Source of the DNA: Hydrocarboniphaga daqingensis
GTDB taxonomy: Bacteria; Pseudomonadota; Gammaproteobacteria; Nevskiales; Nevskiaceae
Direction: 5' to 3'
Assembly: GCF_900129825.1 (NCBI RefSeq)
Contig: NZ_FQWZ01000006.1
Location: forward strand, 1 to 64,000
DNA: 64,000 nt
Shown: piece after piece, positions 22,523 through 31,396 of the stretch
Numbering within the stretch: position 1 is the stretch's first letter
How the letters are laid out: every line of letters starts with the position of its first letter
Made by a program: the position numbers and the translations under genes
Notes under the pieces: generated by a model
What the model was told of the DNA's origin: nothing
The model's input: only the letters and a program-made list of their open reading frames with translations
Database searches by the model: none

Positions 22523-22954
22523 TCAGCGGTGGCGCTGTTCGTGCAGCGTGGCCAGCGCGGCTTCGTCCAACGGCAGCGAGCGGCGCGCCTGCGTATCCCA
22601 GCGCACCAGCACCGACAGGCCGGTGGCATGACAGACATCGCCGCAAAACACCGCATTGCCGACCTGATAGGAACTACGGCCGACGGCGACGATACGCGAG
22701 CCAACGCGCAGCGTCGCCGGGTAGCGCAGCTCGCGGATGAAGTCGATCTCGAGCCGGGCGACGACGTTCTGCACGGCGGCATCGGGTATCCACAACCCGA
22801 TTTCGCGCAAGTAGAACGCGCGACCCTCCTCGATGTAGAAGCCGTAGATGCTGTTGCTGACGTGACCGAGCGTGTCGAGGTCGGCGTAGCGCACCGACAG
22901 TGGCGTCCAGTGACGATACGCCGCGGCGTCGCGCGCCGTCAGCGGCTCGCTCAC
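22523..22954 (-). CDS. 4HBT-family acyl-CoA thioesterase
   Basis: A 143-residue hot-dog protein with the 4-hydroxybenzoyl-CoA thioesterase signature: RYADLDTLGHVSNSIYGFY, residues 22-40, including the likely catalytic Asp27. Such enzymes hydrolyse acyl-CoA to free acid and CoA. The GTG start overlaps the TGA of the upstream SDR (GTGA), indicating translational coupling. It might release CoA from stalled steroid acyl-CoA intermediates; this is inference. Confidence 0.82.
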   Translation of the reverse strand: MSEPLTARDAAAYRHWTPLSVRYADLDTLGHVSNSIYGFYIEEGRAFYLREIGLWIPDAAVQNVVARLEIDFIRELRYPATLRVGSRIVAVGRSSYQVGNAVFCGDVCHATGLSVLVRWDTQARRSLPLDEAALATLHEQRHR

Positions 22955-23829
22955 GTGCCGTAGACCTTCTGCGGTTTGCGGCCGCGCTCGATCAAACCGT
23001 GGATGACCTCGGTCAGCTCTTCGGGATTCCAGCGCGCCTGCTTGTCGGCGACTTCACCGGTACGCCAGCCATCAGCGACCGACACCTTGCCGCCTTCGAC
23101 TTCGAACACGCGGCCGCTGACGTCCTTCGACAGCGGGCTGCACAGCCACACGACCAGCGGGGCGACGTTTTCCGGCGCGTAGTGGTCGAAAGCCGCGTCG
23201 TCCTTGCGTGCCATCAAGTCGGCAAACACTTTCTCGGTCATGCCGGTGCGTGCTGCCGGCGCCAGCGCGTTGGCGGTGACGCCGTAGCGCGCCAGCTCGG
23301 CCGCCTGCACCAGCGTCAGCGACGCGATGCCGCCCTTGGCCGCGGCGTAGTTGCTCTGCCCGACCGAGCCCTGCAGGCCCGCGCCGGAGCTGGTGTTGAC
23401 GATGCGCGCGTCGACCTTGACGCCCGCCTTGACCTGATCGCGCCAGCGCTTGACCAGCGTCTGCGTGATGCAGAAATGGCCCTTCAGATGCACCTTGACC
23501 ACCAGGTCCCAGTCGTCTTCGGTCAGCGACGCGAACATGCGATCACGAACGATGCCGGCGTTGTTGACGACGCCGTGCACGTCGCCGAATGCGTTAACGC
23601 CGGCGGCGACGATCGCCTCGGCGCCGGCCATGCTGGTGATGTCATCGCTGTTGGCCACGGCCTTGCCGCCGGCCGCCACGACCTCGGCGACGACGGCTTC
23701 TGCGGCTTCGCGGCGGATGTCGTTGACGATCACGCCGGCGCCTTCAGCCGCCAGCGCGTGCGCGTAAGCGCGGCCCAGGCCGCCACCGGCGCCGGTGACG
23801 ATGATGTTGCGGTTGTTGCAGATGCCCAT
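22951..23829 (-). CDS. SDR of the 17beta-HSD4/ChsB1 type
   Basis: A 292-residue SDR from ATG 23829 (MGICNNRNIIVTGAGGGLG). It has TGAGGGLG, NNAG and the catalytic YAAAK, followed by a C-terminal FEVEGGKVSVADGW segment. That segment is characteristic of multifunctional-enzyme-2-type 3-hydroxyacyl-CoA dehydrogenases, such as mycobacterial ChsB1. Likely role: NAD-dependent oxidation of 3-hydroxyacyl-CoA in side-chain or ring beta-oxidation. The extra 85 codons of open frame upstream are Arg-rich and overlap the thiolase, so they are excluded. Confidence 0.83.
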   Translation of the reverse strand: MGICNNRNIIVTGAGGGLGRAYAHALAAEGAGVIVNDIRREAAEAVVAEVVAAGGKAVANSDDITSMAGAEAIVAAGVNAFGDVHGVVNNAGIVRDRMFASLTEDDWDLVVKVHLKGHFCITQTLVKRWRDQVKAGVKVDARIVNTSSGAGLQGSVGQSNYAAAKGGIASLTLVQAAELARYGVTANALAPAARTGMTEKVFADLMARKDDAAFDHYAPENVAPLVVWLCSPLSKDVSGRVFEVEGGKVSVADGWRTGEVADKQARWNPEELTEVIHGLIERGRKPQKVYGT

Positions 23830-23879
23830 GTCGTAAGGATTCCGGATGATGCGGGGTTTCGATGTGGAAACGGCGCGTG

Positions 23880-25031
23880 CTACAGACGCTCGATGATCGT
23901 CACGTTGGCGACACCGCCGCCTTCGCACATCGTCTGCAGGCCATAGCGGCCGCCGGTGCGCTCGAGTTCGTGCAGCAGCGTCGTCATCAGCTTGGCGCCG
24001 GTGGCGCCCAGCGGATGCGCCAGCGCAATGCCGCCGCCGTTGACGTTGGTCTTCTCGACCGGATACCCGGTCTCCTTGAGCCACGCGAGCACGACCGGCG
24101 CGAAGGCTTCGTTGATTTCGACGAGGTCGATGTCGCTGAGCTTCATGCCCGCCTTCTGCATCGCCACGCGCGTCGCCGGGATCGGCGCCGTCAGCATGAA
24201 GATCGGATCGTCGGCGTAGACGCTGATGTGGTGAATGCGGGCGCGCGGCTTGAGGCCGTACTTCTTCAGCGCCGCTTCCGACACGATCAGCACCGCTGCT
24301 GCGGCATCACCGGTCTGGCTCGACACACCCGCGGTGATCGTGCCGCCCGGCGCCAGCGGTTCGAGCTTCTGCATCTGCTCGATCGACGTATCGCGCGTCG
24401 TTTCGTCGTGCTCCAGGCCATTGATCGGCACGATCTCGCGCTTGAAGCGGCCTTCGGCGATCGCCTTGCGCGCGCGCTGATGGCTCATCAGCGAGAAGCG
24501 CTCCATGTCGTCGCGGCTGATCTCCCACTTGTCGGCGATCATCTGCGCGCCGACGAACTGCGACACCGGCTGCGTACCGAAGCGTTCGACCCAGCCCTTG
24601 CTGCCGGAGAACGGATCAGAGAAGCCCAGCGGCTGCGCCGCGATCATCGCGCTGCTGATCGGGATCTGCGTCATCGTCTGCACGCCACCGGCGACGACGA
24701 CGTCCTGCGTGCCGCTCATCACCGCTTGCGCGGCAAAGTGGATCGCCTGCTGCGAGCTGCCGCACTGACGGTCGATCGTCACGCCGGGCACGTGCAGCGG
24801 CAAACCCGCTGCAAGCCAGCAAGTGCGTGCGATGTTGCCGGCCAGCGGGCCGATCGCATCGAGGCAGCCGAACACCACGTCGTCGTAGTCAGCAGCCGGA
24901 ATCGCCGCGTTGCGCTCGACCAGCGCCTTCAGAATGTGCGCGCCGAGGTCGGCACCGTGGATTGCAGACAGCGTGCCGCGACGCTTGCCAGTCGGCGTGC
25001 GGATCGCGTCGACGATATAGGCTTCAGCCAT
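23880..25031 (-). CDS. fadA6: HIP-pathway thiolase FadA6
   Basis: A 383-residue thiolase with Cys90 (DRQCGSSQQAI), His339 (LAHPLGATGAKL) and Cys369 (TMCEGGG), ending NVTIIERL. Several stretches match remembered mycobacterial FadA6: GNIAR with WLAAG, GGVQTMTQIPISSAM, ARIHHIS, PIPATR and GGRYGLQTMCEGGG. FadA6 catalyses a thiolysis in degradation of the last steroid rings. The start has a strong AAAGGA site and overlaps the preceding acyl-CoA dehydrogenase by 8 bases. Confidence 0.88.
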   Translation of the reverse strand: MAEAYIVDAIRTPTGKRRGTLSAIHGADLGAHILKALVERNAAIPAADYDDVVFGCLDAIGPLAGNIARTCWLAAGLPLHVPGVTIDRQCGSSQQAIHFAAQAVMSGTQDVVVAGGVQTMTQIPISSAMIAAQPLGFSDPFSGSKGWVERFGTQPVSQFVGAQMIADKWEISRDDMERFSLMSHQRARKAIAEGRFKREIVPINGLEHDETTRDTSIEQMQKLEPLAPGGTITAGVSSQTGDAAAAVLIVSEAALKKYGLKPRARIHHISVYADDPIFMLTAPIPATRVAMQKAGMKLSDIDLVEINEAFAPVVLAWLKETGYPVEKTNVNGGGIALAHPLGATGAKLMTTLLHELERTGGRYGLQTMCEGGGVANVTIIERL

Positions 25032-26118
25032 ATTGAATTCCTTTCATGGGTCGTTCGATGCCACCAGCGAAGCTTTCGCCGGGGCCCAGTCGAGCATCGA
25101 CGCCGAGCACCTGCCCGGCGACGCGCTGCTTGTGGAAGATGCTGTCGCCGTAGGCGCTGTCCAGAGCCCAGGCGCGCTTGACGAACATCTGCAGGTCGGC
25201 CTCCCAGGTGTAGCCCATAGCGCCGTGGACCTGGATGCTGTGGCGCGCCGACAGGCGCGCTGCCTCACCGGCCATCAGCTTGGCTTGCGACACGAACGTG
25301 GCGCGCTGCGGCCATTCGTTGGCCACGGCATACGCCGCGCGATGGATCACCGGCTCGGCGAATTCAGCCTTGACCGCGACGTCGGCCAGATGGTGCTTGA
25401 CGGCCTGGAACGAGCCGACCGGCTTGCCGAACTGCTTGCGCTGCGCCGCGTGGTCGACGCCAAGATCCAGCATCCGGTGTGTCAGGCCCAGCAGCTGCGC
25501 CGACAGCGCCAGTGCGCCGCGGTTGAGCACGCCGTCCCACAGTTCGCGCCCGGGCGATGCCGGGCACACGCGCGTGTCGCGGCTCGGCGTCCACTCGACG
25601 CGGAACAGGCGACGCGACATGTCGATGCTGGCATTGGCGGTCAGCTTGACCTGCTCGCGCGTCAGCGCGTGCACTTCGTCGTCGTGCCACAGCAACAGCA
25701 GGTCGGCCATTTCGGCGTCGGACACCAGCGGGTTCAGCGGATGCCCGACCGCAACCCGCGCACGACCTTCGGCGATGCGCGGCAGCCACTGGCGCTTGAA
25801 TGCCAGATCGCAGGGCATGTTGTTCAGCAGGTACACCGCCAGATACGCGGTGTCGGTCAGCGAATCGGGAATCGCGTAATAGCCGAGTTCCTGATGCACC
25901 AGAATCCAGTCGAGATCGGTCTGGCCGATGCCGCCGAATTCCTCGGGCACCGATAGCGCCGTCAAACCTTGGTCGGCGAGCTTGCCGCGCAACTCGGCGC
26001 TGCGGCCGCTATGCGTTTCCCACACTTCGCGCAGCATTTCGGGCGCTGCTTCCACCATCAGAAACTTGCGGATCGCATCGCGAAACGCCAGCTGCTGGTC
26101 GTCGAATGTAAAGTCCAT
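25024..26118 (-). CDS. Acyl-CoA dehydrogenase, beta-type subunit
   Basis: A 364-residue acyl-CoA dehydrogenase-fold protein (MDFTFDDQQLAFRDAIRKFL) with RKQFGKPVGSFQAVKHHLAD and SIQVHGAMGYTWEADLQMFV. The FAD/substrate middle section is shorter and less conserved than in canonical enzymes, as in FadE32/FadE33-like partner subunits. It follows the next acyl-CoA dehydrogenase by 12 bp, so the pair probably forms an alpha2beta2 enzyme acting on steroid-ring CoA esters. It overlaps fadA6 by 8 bases. Confidence 0.85.
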   Translation of the reverse strand: MDFTFDDQQLAFRDAIRKFLMVEAAPEMLREVWETHSGRSAELRGKLADQGLTALSVPEEFGGIGQTDLDWILVHQELGYYAIPDSLTDTAYLAVYLLNNMPCDLAFKRQWLPRIAEGRARVAVGHPLNPLVSDAEMADLLLLWHDDEVHALTREQVKLTANASIDMSRRLFRVEWTPSRDTRVCPASPGRELWDGVLNRGALALSAQLLGLTHRMLDLGVDHAAQRKQFGKPVGSFQAVKHHLADVAVKAEFAEPVIHRAAYAVANEWPQRATFVSQAKLMAGEAARLSARHSIQVHGAMGYTWEADLQMFVKRAWALDSAYGDSIFHKQRVAGQVLGVDARLGPGESFAGGIERPMKGIQYG

Positions 26119-26130
26119 GATGACCTCGCC

Positions 26131-27294
26131 TTATCGCGGCAGGCCGAGCATGCGCTCGGCAATGATGTTGCGCTGAATCTCGTTGGTGCCGGCGTAGATC
26201 GGGCCGGCTTGTGCGAACAGGAAGCCGTCGAGCCACTGGCCGGTGCCGGCGGCATCGGGCGCTTCGGGCATCAGCTCGCCGCGCGCGCCGAGGATGCGCA
26301 TCGCCGTCTCGTGCATCTGCAGATCCAGCTCGGACCAGAAGATCTTGTTGGTGCTGGCTTCGGCGCCGATATGGCCGCCCTTGGCGAGCCGGCACGCAGT
26401 GCGATACGTCGCCAGCGTGTAAGCCTCGGCGCCCATCCAGGCTTGCGTGACGGCATCGCACAGGCTCGGGTCGGCCGCTGCGCGGTCGGGATGGCGACGC
26501 AGCAGCTCGGCCAGCAGGCGCGCGGTCTGCTGGAAGCGCGCCGGCGAACGCAGCATCAAGCCGCGCTCGAAGCCGGCCGTGGCCATTGCGATATTCCAGC
26601 CCGCGCCTTCTTCGCCGAGCCGGTAGGCCACCGGCACGCGCACATCGTCCATGAAGATTTCGGCAAAGCCCGGCAGCCCGTTGAGCTGGCGGATCGGGCG
26701 ACGCGTGATACCCGGCAGATTCAGCGGAAACAGGATGAACGTCAGCCCGTGATGGCGCTGCGAGCCTTCCTCAGTGCGGAACAAGCCGAACGCCCAGTCG
26801 GCGAACACCGCGCGCGTCGACCAGGTCTTCTGGCCGGTGATCACGTAGTGGTCGCCGTCGCGAACCGCCTTGCTACGGATCGCCGCCATGTCGGAACCGG
26901 CACCGGGCTCGGACCAGGCCTGCGCCCAGACATCTTCGCCGGTGGCCATTCGCGGCAGGATCATCCGCTTCTGAATCTCGGTGCCGTATTCCATCAGCGT
27001 CGGCGCCAGCAGAAAGATGCCGTTCTGATTGACGCGCAGTGGCGCGCCCGCCGACCAGTATTCCTCTTCGAAGATCAGCCATTCGACGAGGTCGGTACCG
27101 CGGCCGCCCATGTCCTTGGGCCAGGTCACGGCCGAGTAGCCGGCCGTCGACAAGGTGCGCTCCCAGGCGCGGTGCTGGGCAAAGCCCTCCTCGGTGTCGA
27201 AGCTCTTCAGCGGTTCGCGCGGCACATGCTCGCGCAGCCACTCGCGCACTTCGGCGCGGAAGCGGTTCTGCTTGTCGGTGTATTCGAGTCTCAT
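26131..27294 (-). CDS. Acyl-CoA dehydrogenase, alpha-type subunit
   Basis: A 387-residue acyl-CoA dehydrogenase starting at ATG 27294 (MRLEYTDKQNRFRAEV), with AGGA 7 bases upstream. Motifs include WAQAWSEPGAGSDMA, ITGQKTWSTRA, RRPIRQLNGLPGFAEIF and the C-terminal GPIYAGTNEIQRNIIAERML. It resembles FadE31/FadE26-like alpha subunits of heteromeric steroid acyl-CoA dehydrogenases. With the downstream gene it likely forms one enzyme. The eight extra N-terminal residues of the longer frame are not supported. Confidence 0.87.
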   Translation of the reverse strand: MRLEYTDKQNRFRAEVREWLREHVPREPLKSFDTEEGFAQHRAWERTLSTAGYSAVTWPKDMGGRGTDLVEWLIFEEEYWSAGAPLRVNQNGIFLLAPTLMEYGTEIQKRMILPRMATGEDVWAQAWSEPGAGSDMAAIRSKAVRDGDHYVITGQKTWSTRAVFADWAFGLFRTEEGSQRHHGLTFILFPLNLPGITRRPIRQLNGLPGFAEIFMDDVRVPVAYRLGEEGAGWNIAMATAGFERGLMLRSPARFQQTARLLAELLRRHPDRAAADPSLCDAVTQAWMGAEAYTLATYRTACRLAKGGHIGAEASTNKIFWSELDLQMHETAMRILGARGELMPEAPDAAGTGQWLDGFLFAQAGPIYAGTNEIQRNIIAERMLGLPR

Positions 27295-27372
27295 CGATCG
27301 GTCCTGTCCGCAGCCCATTGGCTGCGGATCGATTGCGTGCGCGCCGCGGCGCGCCTTAACGGAGTGATGGCA

Positions 27373-28131
27373 TCAGTTGTTGAGCTGGGCCTGGCGCTTT
27401 TCGACGAAGGCCGCGCGTGTTTCGGCGCTGTCCTTGGTCATGTAGGCCTGCAGCGTGAAGCCCTGTTCCCAGCGGTATTTGTCTTCGAGGTTGCCGTCCT
27501 CGATGCCGTTCAGCGATTCCTTCGCGAGCCGGATCATCGCGGTGCTCTTGGCGGCGATCTTGCGCGCGATGTCGAGCGCGGCATCGCGCAGCTGCGCCGG
27601 CGCGACAACGCGCTCGACAGCGCCGAGCCGATGCGCTTCGGCCGCGGTGATTGGCTCGCCGGTGAAGTACATCATCCGCACCTTCTGCACCGGAAACAGA
27701 CGCTGCAGATGCGCGCCGCCGCCCATCGCACCGCGATCCACCTCGGGCACGCCGAACGTGGCGTTGTCAGCGGCGACGACAATGTCGGCCGCGCCGGCCA
27801 GGCCGATGCCGCCGCCGAGCACAAAGCCATGTACCGCGACAATCACCGGCAGCGGATTGCGATGCACCGCCTCAAAGCTGCGGTAGTTGCCCGCGTTGAC
27901 CGACACGATGCGCTCGGGATACGCGTTGAGTTCCTTGATATCGACGCCAGCGCAGAAGCCGCGACCTTCGGAGCGCAGCACGATCACGCGCGCGGCTGGA
28001 TCGCGACCAAGCCGCGCAATCTCGTCAGCCAGCGCATGCCAGCCCGCATCATTGAGCGCATTGACCGGCGGTGCGTCGATGACCAGCTCGGCAACGCCGT
28101 CGGTAATCGTGGTCTTGAACGGATGGGTCAT
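27373..28131 (-). CDS. echA20: EchA20-like crotonase (steroid D-ring hydrolase)
   Basis: A 252-residue crotonase starting at ATG 28131 (MTHPFKTTITDG), which is better than the upstream TTG. It matches remembered mycobacterial EchA20 at PPVNAL, ILRSEGRGF (here VLRSEGRGFCAGVDIKE), HGFVLGGGIGLAGAADI, ATFGVPEVDRGAMGG, AKESLNGI and YRWEQGFT. EchA20 opens the last steroid D-ring in HIP-CoA breakdown by retro-Claisen hydrolysis (family knowledge). It lies after a repeat-filled 368-bp gap that separates it from ipdC, and heads the FadE/FadA6 run. Confidence 0.85.
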   Translation of the reverse strand: MTHPFKTTITDGVAELVIDAPPVNALNDAGWHALADEIARLGRDPAARVIVLRSEGRGFCAGVDIKELNAYPERIVSVNAGNYRSFEAVHRNPLPVIVAVHGFVLGGGIGLAGAADIVVAADNATFGVPEVDRGAMGGGAHLQRLFPVQKVRMMYFTGEPITAAEAHRLGAVERVVAPAQLRDAALDIARKIAAKSTAMIRLAKESLNGIEDGNLEDKYRWEQGFTLQAYMTKDSAETRAAFVEKRQAQLNN

Positions 28132-28219
28132 GGGATCAGTCGGCAGCAATGGGCCCCGCTCCGTTCAGGAGCAGAGCTGGGAATGTGGAAGGTGCGATGT
28201 GAGCAAGCTGGTGTGTAAC

Positions 28220-28265
28220 GGAAACGCCCTCACCCCTGGCCCCTCTTCCGGTGGGAGAGGGGAAC
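28220..28265 (+). repeat. REP-like palindromic intergenic repeat, copy A
   Basis: GGAAACGCCCTCACCCCTGG leads into CCCCTCTTCCGGTGGGAGAG, an imperfect palindrome. The same element recurs at 28414 and, in variant or inverted form, at 28523 and 52742. Confidence 0.8.
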
Positions 28266-28413
28266 AGCGATGCACCGCTGTTCCACTGGACCAGGGGGAC
28301 CGAGTGAGGAACTTGCAGCGCTAGCGACAGGTGGAAACGCGACAGCACGCGCTGCACTCGAACTTCGAGCGGCAAAGGCGAGTAATGCCGAGTACGAGCC
28401 AGCTTGCGCGTAA

Positions 28414-28460
28414 CGGAAACGCCCTCACCCCTGGCCCCTCTCCCGGTGGGAGAGGGGAAC
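28414..28460 (+). repeat. REP-like palindromic intergenic repeat, copy B
   Basis: This is nearly identical to copy A, starting CGGAAACGCCCTCACCCCTG, with a perfect CTCTCCC/GGGAGAG arm pair around CGGT. It lies about 190 bp from copy A in the same orientation. Confidence 0.82.
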
Positions 28461-28499
28461 AAGGCGGCACCGCTGCTATGTACAGGCGTGAGTTCCATC

Positions 28500-29711
28500 T
28501 TACGAACGAGCCGCCGCAACACTCCCCTCTCCCACCGGGAGAGGGGCTGGGGGTGAGGGGCTTGCAGTGCGCGCAAGCGATGGCATGGCGGCAACACCAT
28601 CTACGCTGGCCGCAGTAAGGGAAGCCGGCGGCAGCAAGGCGGCGAGTCGGGCTTGTGCCTGCGTGACGATGCCGTCGATCAGTTCGGCGACGCTGGGCAG
28701 CGAGCCGATCACGGCCGCAACCTGGCCGCTGGGCAACACGCCCTCATCAGGGCGGCCCTCGACCATCGCGCGCTGGATCAATACCGGTGCATTGGCCGCC
28801 ATCATCGTCTGGATCGCGCTGTCGCCTTCGCGCAAGGCACCGACGAAGGTGCGCGCCATGTGCGCGACCGACATGCCGGTGTGCGCGCGCCACTGCCAGG
28901 CACTGCCGAGTGCGACCAGCAAGCGGCGCAGCAAGCCACCACTCTCCAAGCGCAGCAGATAGCGGTTGTCGATCATCCGCTGCGGAATGCCGTCGACGGC
29001 GGTCGAGGCGCGGATCTGCGCCGGCTCGCGCACATCGAGATACTTCTGCAGCGTGCTGCGCGGCACCGGCGATTCGGCCGTCATCAAAAAGCGCGTGCCC
29101 ATCGCGATGCCGGCGGCGCCAAACGCCAGCGCGCCCGCCAAGCCGCGACCATCATGAAAGCCGCCGGCCGCGACGACCGGGACCTTGACCGCATTGAGTA
29201 CCTGCGGCAGCAGCAGCGTCGTCGGTACCGAGCCGGTGTGTCCGCCGCCTTCAGCGCCCTGCACTGTGATGATGTCGGCGCCCAGCTCGACGGCCTTCTG
29301 CGCGTGCTTCAGCGCGCCGACGGTCGGCATGCACAGCACACCCGCGTCCTTGAAGCGCTTGATCGTGCGGGCGTCGGGACCGCGACCGTAGGACACGGCG
29401 CGAATCCGGTCGGCATTGCTCAGCACCAACTCGATCACGTCCTGCGCATTGGGCTGGAACATGTGGAAGTTGACGCCGAAGCGATGCGGTGTCGCCGCGC
29501 GCACACGGGCGATCTCGGCGGCGAGCAGCTCGGTGCTCATCGTCGCCGCCGCAAGGAATCCAAAGCCGCCCGCATTGCTGGTCGCCGCGACCAGCTTGCT
29601 GTCGGCGACCCAGCCCATCGCGGTCTGCACGACCGGATAGCGGCAGCCGAGCAACTCGGTCAGCGCGGTCGGCATCGGCGCCGGTGTCGATGAAGGCTGG
29701 CCCATGCTCAT
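28500..29711 (-). CDS. ipdC: IpdC-like FMN enzyme (nitronate monooxygenase family)
   Basis: A 403-residue TIM-barrel flavoprotein of the nitronate monooxygenase family: VVQTAMGWVADSKLVAATSN, GVNFHMFQPNA, ITVQGAEGGGHTG and AAGGFHDGRGL with AMGTRFL. In steroid degraders this type is IpdC, required for HIP-CoA catabolism. Location next to ipdA/ipdB supports that over a detoxification enzyme. Its ATG overlaps the crotonase stop (ATGA). The last 25-30 residues are unconserved and encoded by an intergenic palindromic repeat, so the family-typical end is probably near LPPASLTAA. A 355-residue length is usual. Confidence 0.84.
   Translation of the reverse strand: MSMGQPSSTPAPMPTALTELLGCRYPVVQTAMGWVADSKLVAATSNAGGFGFLAAATMSTELLAAEIARVRAATPHRFGVNFHMFQPNAQDVIELVLSNADRIRAVSYGRGPDARTIKRFKDAGVLCMPTVGALKHAQKAVELGADIITVQGAEGGGHTGSVPTTLLLPQVLNAVKVPVVAAGGFHDGRGLAGALAFGAAGIAMGTRFLMTAESPVPRSTLQKYLDVREPAQIRASTAVDGIPQRMIDNRYLLRLESGGLLRRLLVALGSAWQWRAHTGMSVAHMARTFVGALREGDSAIQTMMAANAPVLIQRAMVEGRPDEGVLPSGQVAAVIGSLPSVAELIDGIVTQAQARLAALLPPASLTAASVDGVAAMPSLARTASPSPPAPLPVGEGSVAAARS
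28523..28560 (-). repeat. REP-like repeat, copy C, inside the ipdC 3' end
   Basis: An inverted copy (CCCCTCTCCCACCGGGAGAG then GGGGCTGGGGGTGAGGGG). It is translated as the last part of IpdC (SPSPPAPLPVGEGS), so the coding frame reads through the mobile-looking repeat. Confidence 0.82.
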
Positions 29712-30604
29712 GCCTCCCCGCTCTGCTTCTTGTTGGCGGCCGCCATGCTCTTGCCGTCGAGTCCACCAAGGCTATTGCCGGTGGCGAGGTCGTTTTGCGC
29801 GTGTGCGAAGTGATGCATGTGAAACACCGCGTCCATTGCGGTGCGCTTGCCGCGCAGATCTTCGACTTGGTGAATCGCCTGCTTGGTCAGCCACAGGCCG
29901 AGGCGGCCCTTCTTGCACAGGTTGGCCGCCATGCCGCGCACCTCGGCTTCGAGTGCATCGCGCGGCACGCAGCGGTTGACCATGCCGAAGCTGTGGGCAC
30001 GCGGCGCCGGCATGCGCTCGCCGAGCATCAGAAAGTCCTTGGCAACGCGCGGCGGCAGCTCGAACGCATGCGCAAAGTATTCGACGCCCGGAATGCCCAT
30101 CATCTGCACCGGGTCCTGGAAGAACGCATCGTCACTGGCGACGATGAAGTCGCAGATCCAGGCCAGCATCAAGCCGCCCGCGATGCAGGCGCCGTGCACC
30201 ATCGCAATCGTCGGCTTGGGTATATCGCGCCAGCGGCGGCACATCCCCAGGTAAACCTCTTGTTCGCGCGTGTACAGCAGCTCGGCGGCCGGCTTGTTGG
30301 TGTGGTCCGGCAGCAGGTGACGACGCTCGAACGTCTTGTGCAGATCGCGGCCGGGCGTGCCGATGTCGTGGCCGGCCGAAAAGTGCTTGCCGTTGCCACG
30401 CAGCACGATCACGCGCACGGCGTCGTCACTGACCGCGCGCTGGAAAGCGGCGTCCAGCGCATAGGTCATCTGCGAATTCTGCGCGTTGTTGAACGCAGGC
30501 CGGTTCATCGTCACCCAGGCGATGCCGTCTTCAACCGCGTACAGCACCGGCTCGTCGGTTTCGTAGACGATGTCGACAAGCTTGGGCTCGACCAAGTCGC
30601 TCAT
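29708..30604 (-). CDS. Enoyl-CoA hydratase/isomerase (crotonase)
   Basis: A 298-residue crotonase with the oxyanion-hole segments HFSAGHDIGTPGRD and HGACIAGGLMLAWICDFIV, and acidic residues in PVQMMGIPGVEYFAH. It has an extended insert after the first motif (ERRHLLPDHTNKPAAE) and a C-terminal Lys-rich tail. It overlaps ipdB upstream and ipdC downstream by 4 bases each (ATGA), so it is tightly coupled to HIP degradation. It likely hydrates an unsaturated ring-opened CoA intermediate. It is distinct from the EchA20-like enzyme. Confidence 0.87.
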   Translation of the reverse strand: MSDLVEPKLVDIVYETDEPVLYAVEDGIAWVTMNRPAFNNAQNSQMTYALDAAFQRAVSDDAVRVIVLRGNGKHFSAGHDIGTPGRDLHKTFERRHLLPDHTNKPAAELLYTREQEVYLGMCRRWRDIPKPTIAMVHGACIAGGLMLAWICDFIVASDDAFFQDPVQMMGIPGVEYFAHAFELPPRVAKDFLMLGERMPAPRAHSFGMVNRCVPRDALEAEVRGMAANLCKKGRLGLWLTKQAIHQVEDLRGKRTAMDAVFHMHHFAHAQNDLATGNSLGGLDGKSMAAANKKQSGEA

Positions 30605-31395
30605 GCGGCAGCCTTGATCGCCGGCGGATCGTTCTTGATCACGGTGGCGCGCAGCCGGTGCGGATCGAGCCGCGCGATGATCGCAAGCTGCTCGTCGGTC
30701 GGCAGCGGCGTTTCGTGCAGATCGGGCGCAGCCAGCACCGGGAAGCCGGTGGCCGCCTGCACCTGCTCGAAGCTCACGCCGGGATGCAGCGAGCGCACGC
30801 GGATCGCGTGATCAGGGCCGCCGAAATCCATCACGCACAGGTCGGTGACGATGCGGCGCAGGTCGACGTAGTCCTGCTTCATGCCCGGCAACCAGCGCTC
30901 GGGCTTGTAGCCGACGCCCGACACCATGTCGACTTCGCCGGCGACGAACACGCGAGGGCCGTGGTTGGGCACGAACAGCGAGTTCGCGTGATTGATGCTG
31001 TTGCCCGGCAAGCCGCGCACGCCGAGGATCGCGGTCTTGGGCTTGTCGTAGCTGCCGCCGACGACCGACAGATTGGTCTGACCCCAGCGGTCGATCTGCG
31101 TCGGGCCGATCATCGCGTGACGCAACCCGCCCCAGACGCATTCGAATACGCGGTCGAAGGACATATAGCCTTCGTATCGCGGCTGGTAGTCACCGCGCGG
31201 CCCCAGCGGAATCGGCTCGGACACCAGAAAGGTTTCCGAGTCGGTCATCAGCAGCTCGGGCGTGTGCGTCAGCTTGGCGAGGCTGGCGCCGAGCCGCGGC
31301 ACGATGCCGATGCCCGAGGCCAGCACTTCACCGTCACCCCGCCAGCATTCGCTGGCGGCGACGATCATCAGTTCGGCAAGAGTGGCTTGGGTCAT
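30601..31395 (-). CDS. ipdB: IpdB, beta subunit of ring-opening hydrolase
   Basis: A 264-residue CoA-transferase-fold protein from ATG 31395 (MTQATLAELMIVAASECWRG), one base after the ipdA stop. The longer frame to 31491 overlaps ipdA and is rejected. Motifs include GIGIVPRLGASLA, GATQ-like GPTQIDRWGQTN and RVFVAGEVDMVSGVGY. IpdAB resembles class I CoA-transferases but hydrolyses the last carbocycle (COCHEA-CoA) in steroid degradation. It forms a heteromer with IpdA. Confidence 0.88.
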   Translation of the reverse strand: MTQATLAELMIVAASECWRGDGEVLASGIGIVPRLGASLAKLTHTPELLMTDSETFLVSEPIPLGPRGDYQPRYEGYMSFDRVFECVWGGLRHAMIGPTQIDRWGQTNLSVVGGSYDKPKTAILGVRGLPGNSINHANSLFVPNHGPRVFVAGEVDMVSGVGYKPERWLPGMKQDYVDLRRIVTDLCVMDFGGPDHAIRVRSLHPGVSFEQVQAATGFPVLAAPDLHETPLPTDEQLAIIARLDPHRLRATVIKNDPPAIKAAA

Positions 31396-31396
31396 A

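Larger units (their letters stand above)
28132..28499. other. 368-bp intergenic region filled with palindromic repeats
   Basis: No gene is supported. The stretch contains two copies of a CCCCTCTCCCGGTGGGAGAG type palindrome, with a third inverted copy just inside the ipdC 3' end. It also has a separate 9-bp hairpin (GGAACAGCG/CGCTGTTCC, 28261-28284). It could attenuate or terminate transcription between the hsaC-ipd genes and the echA20-fad genes. Confidence 0.6.

Noticed and set aside
25969-28218. 749-residue plus-strand open frame
   Set aside because: It is antisense to two acyl-CoA dehydrogenases and the EchA20-like gene and has no domain character.
28500-29711. Nitronate detoxification enzyme
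   Set aside because: The family signature is present, but overlapping genes for IpdA, IpdB and a crotonase point to IpdC.
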